DNA of 7,306 nt from Streptomyces sp. (GTDB taxonomy: Bacteria > Actinomycetota > Actinomycetes > Streptomycetales > Streptomycetaceae), in contig DOWQ01000073.1 in NCBI GenBank assembly GCA_003519485.1, forward strand, positions 5,749 to 13,054, read 5' to 3'. Each line of letters opens with the position of its first letter. The first letter of the stretch is position 1. Position numbers and translations under genes: made by a program. The notes under the pieces were generated by a model. That model had not been told where the DNA came from, searched no databases, and saw nothing but the letters and a program-made list of their open reading frames with translations. Positions 1 to 6,665 of the stretch are shown piece after piece.

Positions 1-24
1 GCCCCGGCGGCCGCCCCGGCGGCC
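1..24 (+). repeat. 12-bp perfect tandem duplication in the DppD-type N-terminal coding region
   Basis: The unit gccccggcggcc occurs twice head to tail (1-12 and 13-24) and reads Ala-Pro-Ala-Ala twice in the frame of the ATPase. It may continue to the left of the window. It looks like replication slippage in a disordered Ala/Pro-rich N-terminus and supports a start codon further upstream. Confidence 0.7.
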
Positions 25-1073
25 GTGGCCGAGCCGGTGGCCGTGCCTCCCGCCCGCACGGACGCCTTCCTGTCCGTACGGGACCTGCGCATCCAGTTCA
101 GCACCGACGACGGCCTGGTGAAGGCCGTCGACGGGGTCAGCTTCGACGTCGAGCGCGGCAGGACGCTCGGCGTGGTGGGCGAGTCGGGCTCCGGCAAGTC
201 CGTCACCTCCCTCGGCATCATGGGCCTGCACCGCGGTGCGGTCCGGATGTCCGGGGAGGTCTGGCTGGACGGCGAGGAGCTCGTCTCCGCCGACGCCGAC
301 CGGGTGCGCCGGCTGCGCGGCCGGAAGATGGCGATGATCTTCCAGGACCCGCTGACCGCGATGCACCCCTACTACACCATCGGTGCCCAGATCACCGAGG
401 CGTACCGGGTGCACAACAAGACCAACAAGAAGACCGCCCGGAAGCGCACGGTCGAGATGCTCGACCGGGTCGGGATCCCCGAGCCCCACCGGCGGGTGGA
501 CGACTACCCGCACCAGTTCTCCGGCGGCATGCGGCAGCGCGCGATGATCGCGATGGCGCTGGTCAACAACCCCGAGCTGCTGATCGCCGACGAGCCGACG
601 ACCGCCCTGGACGTGACCGTCCAGGCGCAGATCCTCGACCTCATCCGGGACCTGCAGAACGAGTTCGGCTCCGCGGTCGTCATCATCACCCACGACCTGG
701 GAGTCGTCGCCGAGGTGGCCGACGACATCCTGGTGATGTACGGCGGCCGCTGCGTCGAGAAGGGCAGCGCCGAGGAGGTCTTCTACGGGCCGCGGCACCC
801 GTACACCTGGGGCCTGCTGGGCTCGATGCCGCGCATCGACCGCGAGCAGACCGACCGGCTCATCCCGGTCAAGGGCACCCCGCCGAGCCTCATCAACGTG
901 CCCAGCGGCTGTGCCTTCCACCCCCGCTGCCCGTACGCCGACGTGCCCAAGAACAACGTCACCCGCACCGAAGTACCGGAGCTGCAAGAGGTCGGCGGCG
1001 GGCACTTCTCCGCCTGCCACATGACGCAGCAGGAGCGGACGCGGATCTGGACCGAAGAGATTGCGCCGAAGCT

Positions 1074-1077
<4 letters not shown>
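1..1077 (+). CDS. Peptide ABC transporter ATP-binding subunit, DppD/OppD type (5' end probably outside the window)
   Basis: This is one of the two cytoplasmic ATPases that power a dipeptide/oligopeptide importer. The frame is open to the left edge. The first start codon in the window is GTG 25, giving 350 residues, but it has no Shine-Dalgarno sequence and is preceded in frame by Ala/Pro codons, so the true start is probably upstream. Numbering from GTG 25: Walker A GESGSGKS 52-59, Q-loop in MIFQDP near 107-112, ABC signature FSGGMRQR 165-172, Walker B ending at D189-E190, and H-loop His223. The C-terminal oligopeptide-transporter domain (oligo_HPY type, about 240-350) contains C296, C302 and C331. 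The fourth Cys often present in this domain is missing. The stop overlaps the next ATPase gene by 4 nt, so the two are probably translationally coupled. The family is certain from motifs; Dpp versus Opp specificity cannot be read from an ATPase. Confidence 0.95.
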
Positions 1078-2411
<1,334 letters not shown>

Positions 2412-2418
2412 CGCGGCC

Positions 2419-2456
2419 TCGGTGAGCACCCGGCAGAATTGCCGGGTGCTCACCGA
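2419..2456. terminator. Perfect 17-bp inverted repeat after the peptide-transporter genes, overlapping the TRIC gene start
   Basis: The left arm tcggtgagcacccggca (2419-2435) and right arm tgccgggtgctcaccga (2440-2456) are exact reverse complements around the 4-nt loop gaat. The first arm begins 7 nt after the stop at 2411, so as RNA it would make a very stable hairpin suited to ending the operon. No T-tract follows, which is common for terminators in streptomycetes. The same DNA contains the likely start codon GTG 2446 and a -10-like hexamer at its centre, so it could equally be an operator. The structure is seen directly; the role is inferred. Confidence 0.55.
2434..2439 (+). promoter_or_regulatory. 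Candidate -10 box for a leaderless TRIC transcript
   Basis: CAGAAT matches the streptomycete housekeeping -10 (TAGAAT-like) at five of six positions and ends 6 nt before GTG 2446, which would put transcription initiation at or beside the start codon. There is no Shine-Dalgarno sequence ahead of this GTG. No convincing -35 is seen 16-18 nt upstream. The hexamer lies at the centre of the 2419-2456 palindrome. Confidence 0.35.
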
Positions 2457-3105
2457 TTTGTTCGCCCCCTCCCTCATGCACGCGCTGGACATCGCCGGGA
2501 TCTTCGTCTTCGCGATCTCCGGCGCGCTGCTCGCCGTACGCAAGAATTTCGACGTGTTCGGCATCGTGGTGCTCGCCGTGGCCACCGGGACCGGGGGCGG
2601 GCTGGCCCGCGACCTGATCATCGGTGCCGTGCCGCCCGCGGCCTTCACCGATCTCGGGTATCTCCTCACCCCGCTCGTCGCGGCCGTCCTGGTCTTCTTC
2701 CTGCATCCGCAGGTGGAGCGGATCAACAGCGCGGTCGGCGTCTTCGACGCGGCCGGGCTCGGCCTGTTCTGCGTGGTCGGCACCACGAAGGCGTACGACT
2801 ACGGGTTCTCGCTGCCCTTCGCCGCCGTCCTCGGCGTCGTCACGGCCGCGGGCGGCGGTGTGCTGCGCGATGTGCTCGCCAACGAGGTGCCGTCGCTGCT
2901 GCGCTGGGACCGGGAGATCTACGCCGTGCCGGCCGTCGTCGGCGCGGCGATGTGCGCCGTACTCATCCAGTTCGAGGCGCTCAACGCGCTGACCAGTGCG
3001 CTGTCCGCCGCGACCGCCTTCCTGCTCCGGCTGTGCGCCATCCGGCTGGGCTGGCGGGCGCCCCGGGCCTGGCACCGCAGATCCTCGGCGGCCGAGGAGG
3101 ACTGA
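2446..3105 (+). CDS. TRIC/UPF0126-family seven-helix membrane protein (putative cation channel or small-solute transporter)
   Basis: This is a 219-residue integral membrane protein if started at GTG 2446. It has about seven hydrophobic helices (roughly 11-31, 36-52, 69-86, 97-113, 118-138, 156-173, 178-198) and an Arg-rich, then acidic, cytoplasm-like tail. The family hallmarks are the two internally repeated motifs GGGLARD (50-56) and GGGVLRD (136-142), each following a helix, plus SGALLAVRK near 25-33. Prokaryotic TRIC proteins are homotrimeric channels for monovalent cations, while some UPF0126 members have been linked to glycine transport, so the substrate is left open. GTG 2446 gives the N-terminus MLTDLFAP, which resembles homologues as I recall them. 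GTG 2422, eight codons earlier, is the alternative; both lie in the palindrome. It is probably its own transcription unit. Confidence 0.9.
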   Translation: MLTDLFAPSLMHALDIAGIFVFAISGALLAVRKNFDVFGIVVLAVATGTGGGLARDLIIGAVPPAAFTDLGYLLTPLVAAVLVFFLHPQVERINSAVGVFDAAGLGLFCVVGTTKAYDYGFSLPFAAVLGVVTAAGGGVLRDVLANEVPSLLRWDREIYAVPAVVGAAMCAVLIQFEALNALTSALSAATAFLLRLCAIRLGWRAPRAWHRRSSAAEED

Positions 3106-3134
3106 CGGCCCGGCGTCCCATACCGTTGAAGCCT

Positions 3135-3149
3135 GTACGAATTCCGTAC
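3135..3149. promoter_or_regulatory. Small inverted repeat in the thioesterase promoter region
   Basis: GTACG (3135-3139) and CGTAC (3145-3149) flank aattc in the 85-nt gap between the TRIC and thioesterase genes. This gap is clearly more A/T-rich than its surroundings. A TTGAAG (3126-3131) lies just upstream and could serve as a -35-like element, but no properly spaced -10 partner is convincing. The position suits an operator, but a 5-bp arm is short. Confidence 0.25.
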
Positions 3150-3177
3150 GGATATACCGGTCAGTAACATTTCCGTG

Positions 3178-3183
3178 TAGCGT
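3178..3183 (+). promoter_or_regulatory. Candidate -10 box for a leaderless thioesterase transcript
   Basis: TAGCGT fits the TAnnnT pattern and ends 7 nt before ATG 3191, the distance expected if transcription starts at the A of the ATG. No Shine-Dalgarno sequence lies in the 20 nt before the start. No good -35 is seen; TAACAT (3165-3170) is an alternative -10 that would give a leader of about 14 nt. Confidence 0.3.
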
Positions 3184-3190
3184 GCAGCCC

Positions 3191-4036
3191 ATGGCACAGG
3201 CAACCATCGGTAACAGCGAGTTCGACCGGGACACCGCAGTGGTACTGCGCGAGCCCGGCGTCCACGACGCGGAGCTCTCCGCCGGCTGGACGATCATCCA
3301 CGCCGTCAACGGCGGCTATCTGCTCGCCATGGTGGGCCGTGCCCTCGGCGAGGTGCTTCCGCACTCCGATCCCTTCACGATCACCGCCCACTACCTCACC
3401 GCCTCCCGGCCGGGCCCCGCCCGGATCCGCACCGAGGTCGTACGGACCGGCCGGACGCTGTCCACCGGCCAGGCGTCCCTGGTGCAGTTCGCCGAGGACG
3501 GCACCGAGGTGGAACGCCTGCGCGTCGTCGCCGGTTACGGCGACCTGGACGGCCTCCCGGACGACGTCCGCACCACGGCCGAGCCGCCCGTCATGCCGCC
3601 GTACGAGGAGTGCCTCGGAGCCCGCAACGCGCCCGACGAGGTGGCCGCGCTGCTCGGCGGCACGGAGATCGCCGGCCGGCTCGACGTCCGGCTGGTCCCG
3701 GAGACCACGGGCTGGGCGGTCGGCAACCCCTCCGGGCGCGGCGAGATGCGCGGCTGGTTCGGCCTCTCCGACGGCCGCGACCCCGACCCGCTCTCCCTGC
3801 TGCTGGCCGTGGACGCGCTGCCGCCCACCGCCTTCGAGTTGGGGCTGTCCGGGTGGGTCCCGACGGTCGAGCTCACCGCCCACATACGCTGCCGTCCCGC
3901 GCCCGGGCCGCTGCGCGTGGCCATCACCACCCGCAACCTCGCCGGCGGTTTCCTGGAGGAGGACGCGGAGGTCTGGGACAGCAAGGACCGCCTCGTCGCC
4001 CAGTCCCGCCAACTCGCCCGGGCCCTGACCGCCTGA
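3191..4036 (+). CDS. TesB-like acyl-CoA thioesterase (double hotdog)
   Basis: This 281-residue protein is predicted to hydrolyse acyl-CoA thioesters to free acid and CoA in the cytoplasm. The N-terminal hotdog (about 20-115) carries the glycine-rich helix start HAVNGGYLLAMVGRAL and the strand block FTITAHYLTASRPG. The C-terminal hotdog (about 170-281) ends in VWDSKDRLVAQSRQLA, the typical TesB-type closing strand. In E. coli TesB the catalytic residues are Asp204, Thr228 and Gln278; by motif position the likely equivalents here are D208 (LAVDALPP), T229 (VELTAHIR) and Q274 (SRQLA). No signal peptide or membrane helix is present. ATG 3191 is chosen because family similarity begins there, although the frame stays open upstream into the TRIC gene. 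Substrate chain length cannot be inferred. The neighbours are not lipid genes, so context adds little. Confidence 0.88.
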   Translation: MAQATIGNSEFDRDTAVVLREPGVHDAELSAGWTIIHAVNGGYLLAMVGRALGEVLPHSDPFTITAHYLTASRPGPARIRTEVVRTGRTLSTGQASLVQFAEDGTEVERLRVVAGYGDLDGLPDDVRTTAEPPVMPPYEECLGARNAPDEVAALLGGTEIAGRLDVRLVPETTGWAVGNPSGRGEMRGWFGLSDGRDPDPLSLLLAVDALPPTAFELGLSGWVPTVELTAHIRCRPAPGPLRVAITTRNLAGGFLEEDAEVWDSKDRLVAQSRQLARALTA

Positions 4037-4049
4037 CGGCGGGTCACAG

Positions 4050-4095
4050 CGCCGGAACGGCTGCCGTGTGCGGGCTGTTCCGGGCTGTTCCGGCG
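4050..4095 (+). terminator. Candidate terminator hairpin after the thioesterase gene
   Basis: CGCCGGAAC (4050-4058) is the exact reverse complement of GTTCCGGCG (4087-4095), and the stem extends inward by G-U and G-C pairs to 4062/4083. A 10-bp tandem duplication (4071-4080 and 4081-4090) supplies a second partial right arm, GTTCCGG at 4077-4083, so two stems can compete. It begins 13 nt after the stop codon. No T-tract follows. Confidence 0.4.
4071..4090 (+). repeat. Perfect 10-bp tandem duplication
   Basis: The unit cgggctgttc occurs twice in a row directly behind the thioesterase gene and forms part of the hairpin described at 4050-4095. Confidence 0.75.
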
Positions 4096-4145
4096 GTTGC
4101 GCGCGGCGGTGCCGGTGACGCTCGTCATGGGTGCCGGCGGCTCGT

Positions 4146-4187
4146 GTCCGTACGGCGGGTCCGTACGGCCTGGCCCGTACGGGTCGG
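4146..4187. repeat. First cluster of CGTAC-core degenerate repeats (three units)
   Basis: Three adjacent units of 13-15 nt share a CCGTACGG core: 4146-4158, 4159-4173 and 4174-4187. The core CGTACG is its own reverse complement, so orientation is ambiguous. They appear related to the cluster at 4267-4364. Confidence 0.6.
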
Positions 4188-4266
4188 ATCCGGCCCGACG
4201 ACTGCCTGTCCGAACGAGCCTCGGGGGCGGCCGGCTCGTGCCCCTGTGGCCGGCCCGGACGGCCTG

Positions 4267-4364
4267 CTCCGTACGGTCCGGCCCGTACCGTCTGGCTCGT
4301 ACCGCCTGGCCCCGTACCGCCTGGCTCGTACCGCCCGGCTCGTACCGCCCGGCCCGTACAGGCC
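4267..4364. repeat. Second cluster of CGTAC-core tandem repeats (about seven units)
   Basis: Units of 14-15 nt run head to tail: 4267-4281, 4282-4295, 4296-4309, 4310-4324, 4325-4338, 4339-4352 and a partial or diverged one at 4353-4364. The consensus is ctCGTACCGCCyGG; the copies at 4325 and 4339 are identical, and the one at 4310 carries an extra C. Spacing is close to 1.4 helical turns. There are no spacers, so this is a minisatellite rather than CRISPR. It ends about 110 nt before the desulfurase -35 box. Confidence 0.75.
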
Positions 4365-4473
4365 CCCGATCCGGCCGACGACCGACCCGTCCGACCCGGC
4401 CCCGCAGGCCCGTCCGTTCCGCCCGTCGAAGCCGCCCGCCCGGCTTCCGCCGTCGCGCGCCGGGGGTGCGCCC

Positions 4474-4502
4474 CTGACGCGGTCCGCCCCGGCTCGTAGA
4501 AT
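4474..4502 (+). promoter_or_regulatory. Housekeeping-type promoter of the cysteine desulfurase gene
   Basis: CTGACG (4474-4479) matches TTGACG at five of six positions. It is followed by a 17-nt spacer and TAGAAT (4497-4502), a perfect match to the streptomycete HrdB-type -10. Transcription should start near 4508-4510, only a few bases before ATG 4513, giving a near-leaderless mRNA. No Shine-Dalgarno sequence is present. This is the best promoter in the window. Confidence 0.65.
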
Positions 4503-4512
4503 CGTGACCACC

Positions 4513-5682
4513 ATGGCCTATCTCGATCACGCCGCCACCACCCCCATGCTCCCGGAGGCGGTGCGGGCGGTGACTGCCCAATCCGCCGTCACCGGCAACG
4601 CCTCCTCCCTGCACGCGGCAGGGCGGCGGGCCCGGCGCACCGTCGAGGAGTCCCGCGAGGCGCTCGCGGCGGCGCTCGGCGCTCGGCCCAGCGAGGTGGT
4701 GTTCACCTCGGGCGGCACGGAGTCCGACAATCTCGCCGTGAAGGGCCTCTACTGGTCCCGGCGGGACGCCGACCCGCGCCGCACCCGGATCCTCGCCAGC
4801 CCCGTCGAACACCACGCGGTGCTCGACGCCGTCGACTGGCTCGCCGAGCACGAGGGGGCCCGGGTCGAGTACCTCCCGGTGGACCTGTTCGGGCGGGTGA
4901 GCCCCGACGCGCTGCGCGAGGCGATCGAGCGCGACCCGGACGACATCGCGCTAGTGACCGTGATGTGGGCGAACAACGAGATCGGCACCGTCATGCCGGT
5001 CCGCGAGCTGGCCTCGGTGGCCCGCGAGCACGGCGTTCCGATGCACGCCGACGCCGTGCAGGCGTTCGGCCAGCTGGAGATCGACTTCGCCGGTTCCGGC
5101 CTCAGCGCGCTCACCGTCTCCGGCCACAAGATCGGCGGCCCGTACGGCATCGGCGCCCTGCTGCTCGGCCGGGAGTACGCTCCCGTGCCGCTGCTGCACG
5201 GCGGCGGGCAGGAGCGCCAGGTGCGCTCCGGCACGCTGGACGTCCCGGCCATAGCCGCCTTCGCCGCGGCCGGCCGGTACGCCGCGGAGCACCGGGAGGA
5301 GTTCGCGCGGGAGATCGGCGCGCTGCGCGACGACCTGGTGACGGCCGTACGCGCGGCGGTGCCCGACGCCGTCCTCGGCGGCGACCCGGACCCGGCGGGC
5401 CGGCTGCCCGCCAACGCGCACTTCTCCTTCCCCGGCTGCGAGGGGGACTCGCTGCTGCTCCTGCTCGACGCCCAGGGCATCGAGTGCTCCACGGGCTCGG
5501 CCTGCACCGCCGGGGTCGCCCAGCCGAGCCATGTCGTCCTGGCCACCGGCGCCACCCCCGACCAGGCCCGCGGCACGCTGCGCTTCTCCTTCGGACACAC
5601 GTCCACGGAGGCGGACGTGACGGCGGTGGCGAAGGCGATCGGCCCCGCGGTGGAGCGGGCACGGGCGGCCGGGCTCAGCTGA
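4513..5682 (+). CDS. iscS: Cysteine desulfurase, IscS/NifS type (PLP-dependent)
   Basis: This 389-residue cytoplasmic enzyme converts L-cysteine to L-alanine and leaves a persulfide on its own catalytic Cys for transfer to acceptors. Visible motifs, in order: the N-terminal YLDHAATTP; EHHA (99-102, the His that stacks on PLP); NNEIG; D180 and Q183 in HADAVQ; SGHK with Schiff-base Lys206; GGGQER and RSGT; and STGSACTAG with catalytic Cys331. Length and residue numbers match E. coli IscS closely (Asp180, Gln183, Lys206, Cys328). The Cys loop is of the IscS class rather than the SufS class. An in-frame GTG at 4504 is a possible earlier start, but it lies too close to the -10 box. The open frame continues far upstream but carries only repeat sequence. 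mnmA follows on the same strand after the intervening amidase gene, so tRNA thiolation is a likely sulfur destination; Fe-S cluster assembly is also possible. Confidence 0.94.
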   Translation: MAYLDHAATTPMLPEAVRAVTAQSAVTGNASSLHAAGRRARRTVEESREALAAALGARPSEVVFTSGGTESDNLAVKGLYWSRRDADPRRTRILASPVEHHAVLDAVDWLAEHEGARVEYLPVDLFGRVSPDALREAIERDPDDIALVTVMWANNEIGTVMPVRELASVAREHGVPMHADAVQAFGQLEIDFAGSGLSALTVSGHKIGGPYGIGALLLGREYAPVPLLHGGGQERQVRSGTLDVPAIAAFAAAGRYAAEHREEFAREIGALRDDLVTAVRAAVPDAVLGGDPDPAGRLPANAHFSFPGCEGDSLLLLLDAQGIECSTGSACTAGVAQPSHVVLATGATPDQARGTLRFSFGHTSTEADVTAVAKAIGPAVERARAAGLS

Positions 5683-5706
5683 CGGGACGGGACGGCAGGC
5701 GGCTCG

Positions 5707-5739
5707 GCCGGCCACCCGACGACAGCCGGCCACCCGACG
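5707..5739 (+). repeat. 15-bp direct repeat in the convergent gap, 18-nt period
   Basis: gccggccacccgacg occurs exactly at 5707-5721 and 5725-5739, with a diverged third copy beginning at 5742. It lies 24 nt after the desulfurase stop. No open reading frame of note is associated with it. Confidence 0.7.
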
Positions 5740-5801
5740 CGGCCGGCGACCCGGCCGATCAGCCGACGCGACCGGGCGCGGCCGGACGCCGTGAACCATC
5801 C

Positions 5802-5861
5802 GATCCCCGTGGGATCAGCCGAGGCACGTGGGATCAGCCGCGGCCGCCGGGGATCACCCCG
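5802..5861. terminator. Hairpins between convergent desulfurase and amidase genes, candidate bidirectional terminator
   Basis: GATCCC (5802-5807) pairs with GGGATC (5811-5816) across cgt. GATCCCC (5802-5808) can instead pair with GGGGATC (5849-5855), and CGGGG/CCCCG (5848-5852/5857-5861) surrounds the amidase stop codon. These competing stems sit at the meeting point of two converging genes, where a shared terminator is expected. No T-tract is present on either strand. Confidence 0.35.
5808..5840 (+). repeat. 14-bp direct repeat next to the amidase stop, 19-nt period
   Basis: cgtgggatcagccg occurs exactly at 5808-5821 and 5827-5840, with a weaker ggggatca echo at 5849-5856. Together with the repeat at 5707-5739 it makes this short convergent gap largely repetitive. 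Confidence 0.7.
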
Positions 5862-6543
5862 TGCCCGCCGGGCTGCCGGAGGGCTTCGGAGCGGGCGGGC
5901 GGGCCCGCTGGACCAGCTTGATGTAGCGGTCCCAGTCCCAGTTCGGGCCCGGGTCGCTGTGATCGGTTCCCGGCACCTCGACATGGCCGACGATGTGCTC
6001 CCGGTCCCGCGGAATGCCGTACCGCTCGCAGATCCCGGCGACCAGCCGGGCGGACGACTCGTACATCGTGGCGGTCAGATATTCGGGCCGGTCGACCCAG
6101 CCCTCGTGCTCTATGCCGACGCTGCGCTCGTTGTAGTCGCGGTTGCCCGCCTGGTAGGCGACGTCCAGCTCGCGGACCATCTGCGCGACGTGGCCGTCCT
6201 CCGCCCGCACCACGTAGTGGGTCGCCGCGCGGTTCGCCGGGTCCTGGAAGACCTTGAGCGTCACCGGGTACGTCGCCTGCGGCACGTGGATCACCACCCG
6301 GTCGATGGTGAAGTCGTACGGCCGGTCCGCCCGCCGCCAGTTCGAGTCCGAGGCAGGTATCCACTCGGCGCCCGGGTGATCCGTGTCGCCCTCCCGGCGG
6401 GGGCGGTCGACGCCGGGGACGCGGTACCACCACCGGGTGGGTTCGTCCGCCGCCAGGTATCCGGCCGCGCCCAGTCCCACCGCGCCGCCGCCGATCAGCA
6501 GGGCACGCCGGCTGATGCCCTTGCGGGACTGCTGTGCTGCCAT
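5854..6543 (-). CDS. Exported N-acetylmuramoyl-L-alanine amidase (Amidase_2 fold, Tat signal)
   Basis: This 229-residue protein is predicted to cut the amide bond between MurNAc and the L-Ala of the peptide stem, outside the membrane. The N-terminus (1-32) is a twin-arginine-type signal: basic start, SRRALLIGG at 11-19, a hydrophobic Gly/Ala-rich stretch, and a possible cleavage after A32. There is no lipobox Cys. The Amidase_2 domain spans about 75-210. By analogy with AmpD (zinc ligands His34, His154, Asp164; catalytic Glu116), the likely zinc ligands here are H86 (VVIHVP), H187 (VGHVEVPG) and D197 (SDPGPNW), and E145 in VGIEHEG is the likely catalytic Glu. The last ~15 residues are a Pro/Gly/Ser tail. 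The start ATG has a Shine-Dalgarno sequence. The gene is convergent with the desulfurase and divergent from mnmA, and shares no obvious pathway with either. A role in wall turnover or spore biology is possible but not shown. Confidence 0.92.
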   Translation of the reverse strand: MAAQQSRKGISRRALLIGGGAVGLGAAGYLAADEPTRWWYRVPGVDRPRREGDTDHPGAEWIPASDSNWRRADRPYDFTIDRVVIHVPQATYPVTLKVFQDPANRAATHYVVRAEDGHVAQMVRELDVAYQAGNRDYNERSVGIEHEGWVDRPEYLTATMYESSARLVAGICERYGIPRDREHIVGHVEVPGTDHSDPGPNWDWDRYIKLVQRARPPAPKPSGSPAGTG

Positions 6544-6548
6544 CCGTA

Positions 6549-6553
6549 CCCCT
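6549..6553 (-). promoter_or_regulatory. Shine-Dalgarno sequence of the amidase gene
   Basis: On the minus strand AGGGG lies 5 nt before the ATG whose first base is 6543. It supports this start and contrasts with the absence of such a site before the four plus-strand single genes. Confidence 0.5.
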
Positions 6554-6583
6554 GTGTGCTTCGCTCGTCTCCGTCAGCTCGAC

Positions 6584-6609
6584 AACGTGTGCGAAGGCCG
6601 CGCTGTTCC
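6584..6609 (-). promoter_or_regulatory. Candidate ECF-sigma-type promoter of the amidase gene
   Basis: Reading the minus strand, GGAAC (6609-6605) is followed by 18 nt and then GTT (6586-6584, within CACGTTGTC). This GGAAC-N18-GTT layout resembles promoters used by extracytoplasmic-function sigma factors of streptomycetes (SigR/SigE class). It would give a leader of roughly 30 nt containing the Shine-Dalgarno sequence. No housekeeping-type -35/-10 pair is evident in the same stretch. Short motifs like this arise by chance, so this is tentative. Confidence 0.3.
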
Positions 6610-6621
6610 GCCGGAGGCGGA
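6607..6621. repeat. 6-bp-arm inverted repeat in the amidase-mnmA divergent region
   Basis: TCCGCC (6607-6612) and GGCGGA (6616-6621) flank gga. The left arm overlaps the proposed amidase -35 element, so it could be a regulator site or a chance GC palindrome. Confidence 0.3.
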
Positions 6622-6633
6622 GTCTCGTGGGGA

Positions 6634-6647
6634 GCACCGGCCGGTGC
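6634..6647. promoter_or_regulatory. Perfect 14-bp palindrome upstream of mnmA, operator-like
   Basis: gcaccgg (6634-6640) is followed directly by its reverse complement ccggtgc (6641-6647). It ends 3 nt before the proposed mnmA -10 hexamer, where a bound protein would overlap the RNA polymerase site. With no loop it is better suited to a dimeric DNA-binding protein than to a hairpin. Confidence 0.4.
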
Positions 6648-6650
6648 CCT

Positions 6651-6656
6651 TACCCT
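6651..6656 (+). promoter_or_regulatory. Candidate -10 box of mnmA
   Basis: TACCCT fits TAnnnT and ends 9 nt before ATG 6666, predicting a leader of only a few bases. No Shine-Dalgarno sequence precedes the ATG. No recognisable -35 is seen at the expected distance. Confidence 0.35.
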
Positions 6657-6665
6657 GGTAGCGAT

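Larger units (their letters stand above)
4037..4512. other. 476-nt intergenic region between thioesterase and cysteine desulfurase genes
   Basis: I see no convincing gene here. Several frames are open on both strands, but the predicted peptides are only Arg/Pro/Ala/Gly-rich repeats made by the underlying CGTAC-containing units. In order the region holds a candidate terminator hairpin with a 10-bp duplication (4050-4095), a first cluster of CGTAC units (4146-4187), a GC-rich stretch, a second and tighter cluster (4267-4364), a Cys/Arg-codon-like GC-rich stretch without clear structure, and the desulfurase promoter (4474-4502). Confidence 0.7.

Noticed and set aside
2996..3190. Upstream 65-codon extension of the thioesterase frame
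   Set aside because: It overlaps the TRIC gene in another frame and encodes Pro/Arg/Ser-rich sequence without family similarity. ATG 3191 begins at the expected place for the family.
4267..4364. CRISPR array
   Set aside because: Units are 14-15 nt, directly abutting, degenerate and without unique spacers; no cas genes are nearby.
3610..4512. A 301-codon upstream extension of the cysteine desulfurase frame
   Set aside because: It runs antiphase through the thioesterase gene and then through CGTAC repeats. A strong promoter lies just before ATG 4513, and the protein begins with the canonical YLDHAATTP there.
4097..4514. Possible small proteins encoded by the repeat region (either strand)
   Set aside because: Several frames are open at once and all give similar Arg/Pro/Ala/Gly repeats, as expected from a GC-rich minisatellite. 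None has a plausible ribosome-binding site or conserved-looking segment.
3535..4851. Long minus-strand open frame across the thioesterase end, the gap and the desulfurase start
   Set aside because: No motif, repeat-derived composition in the gap, and antisense to two confident genes.
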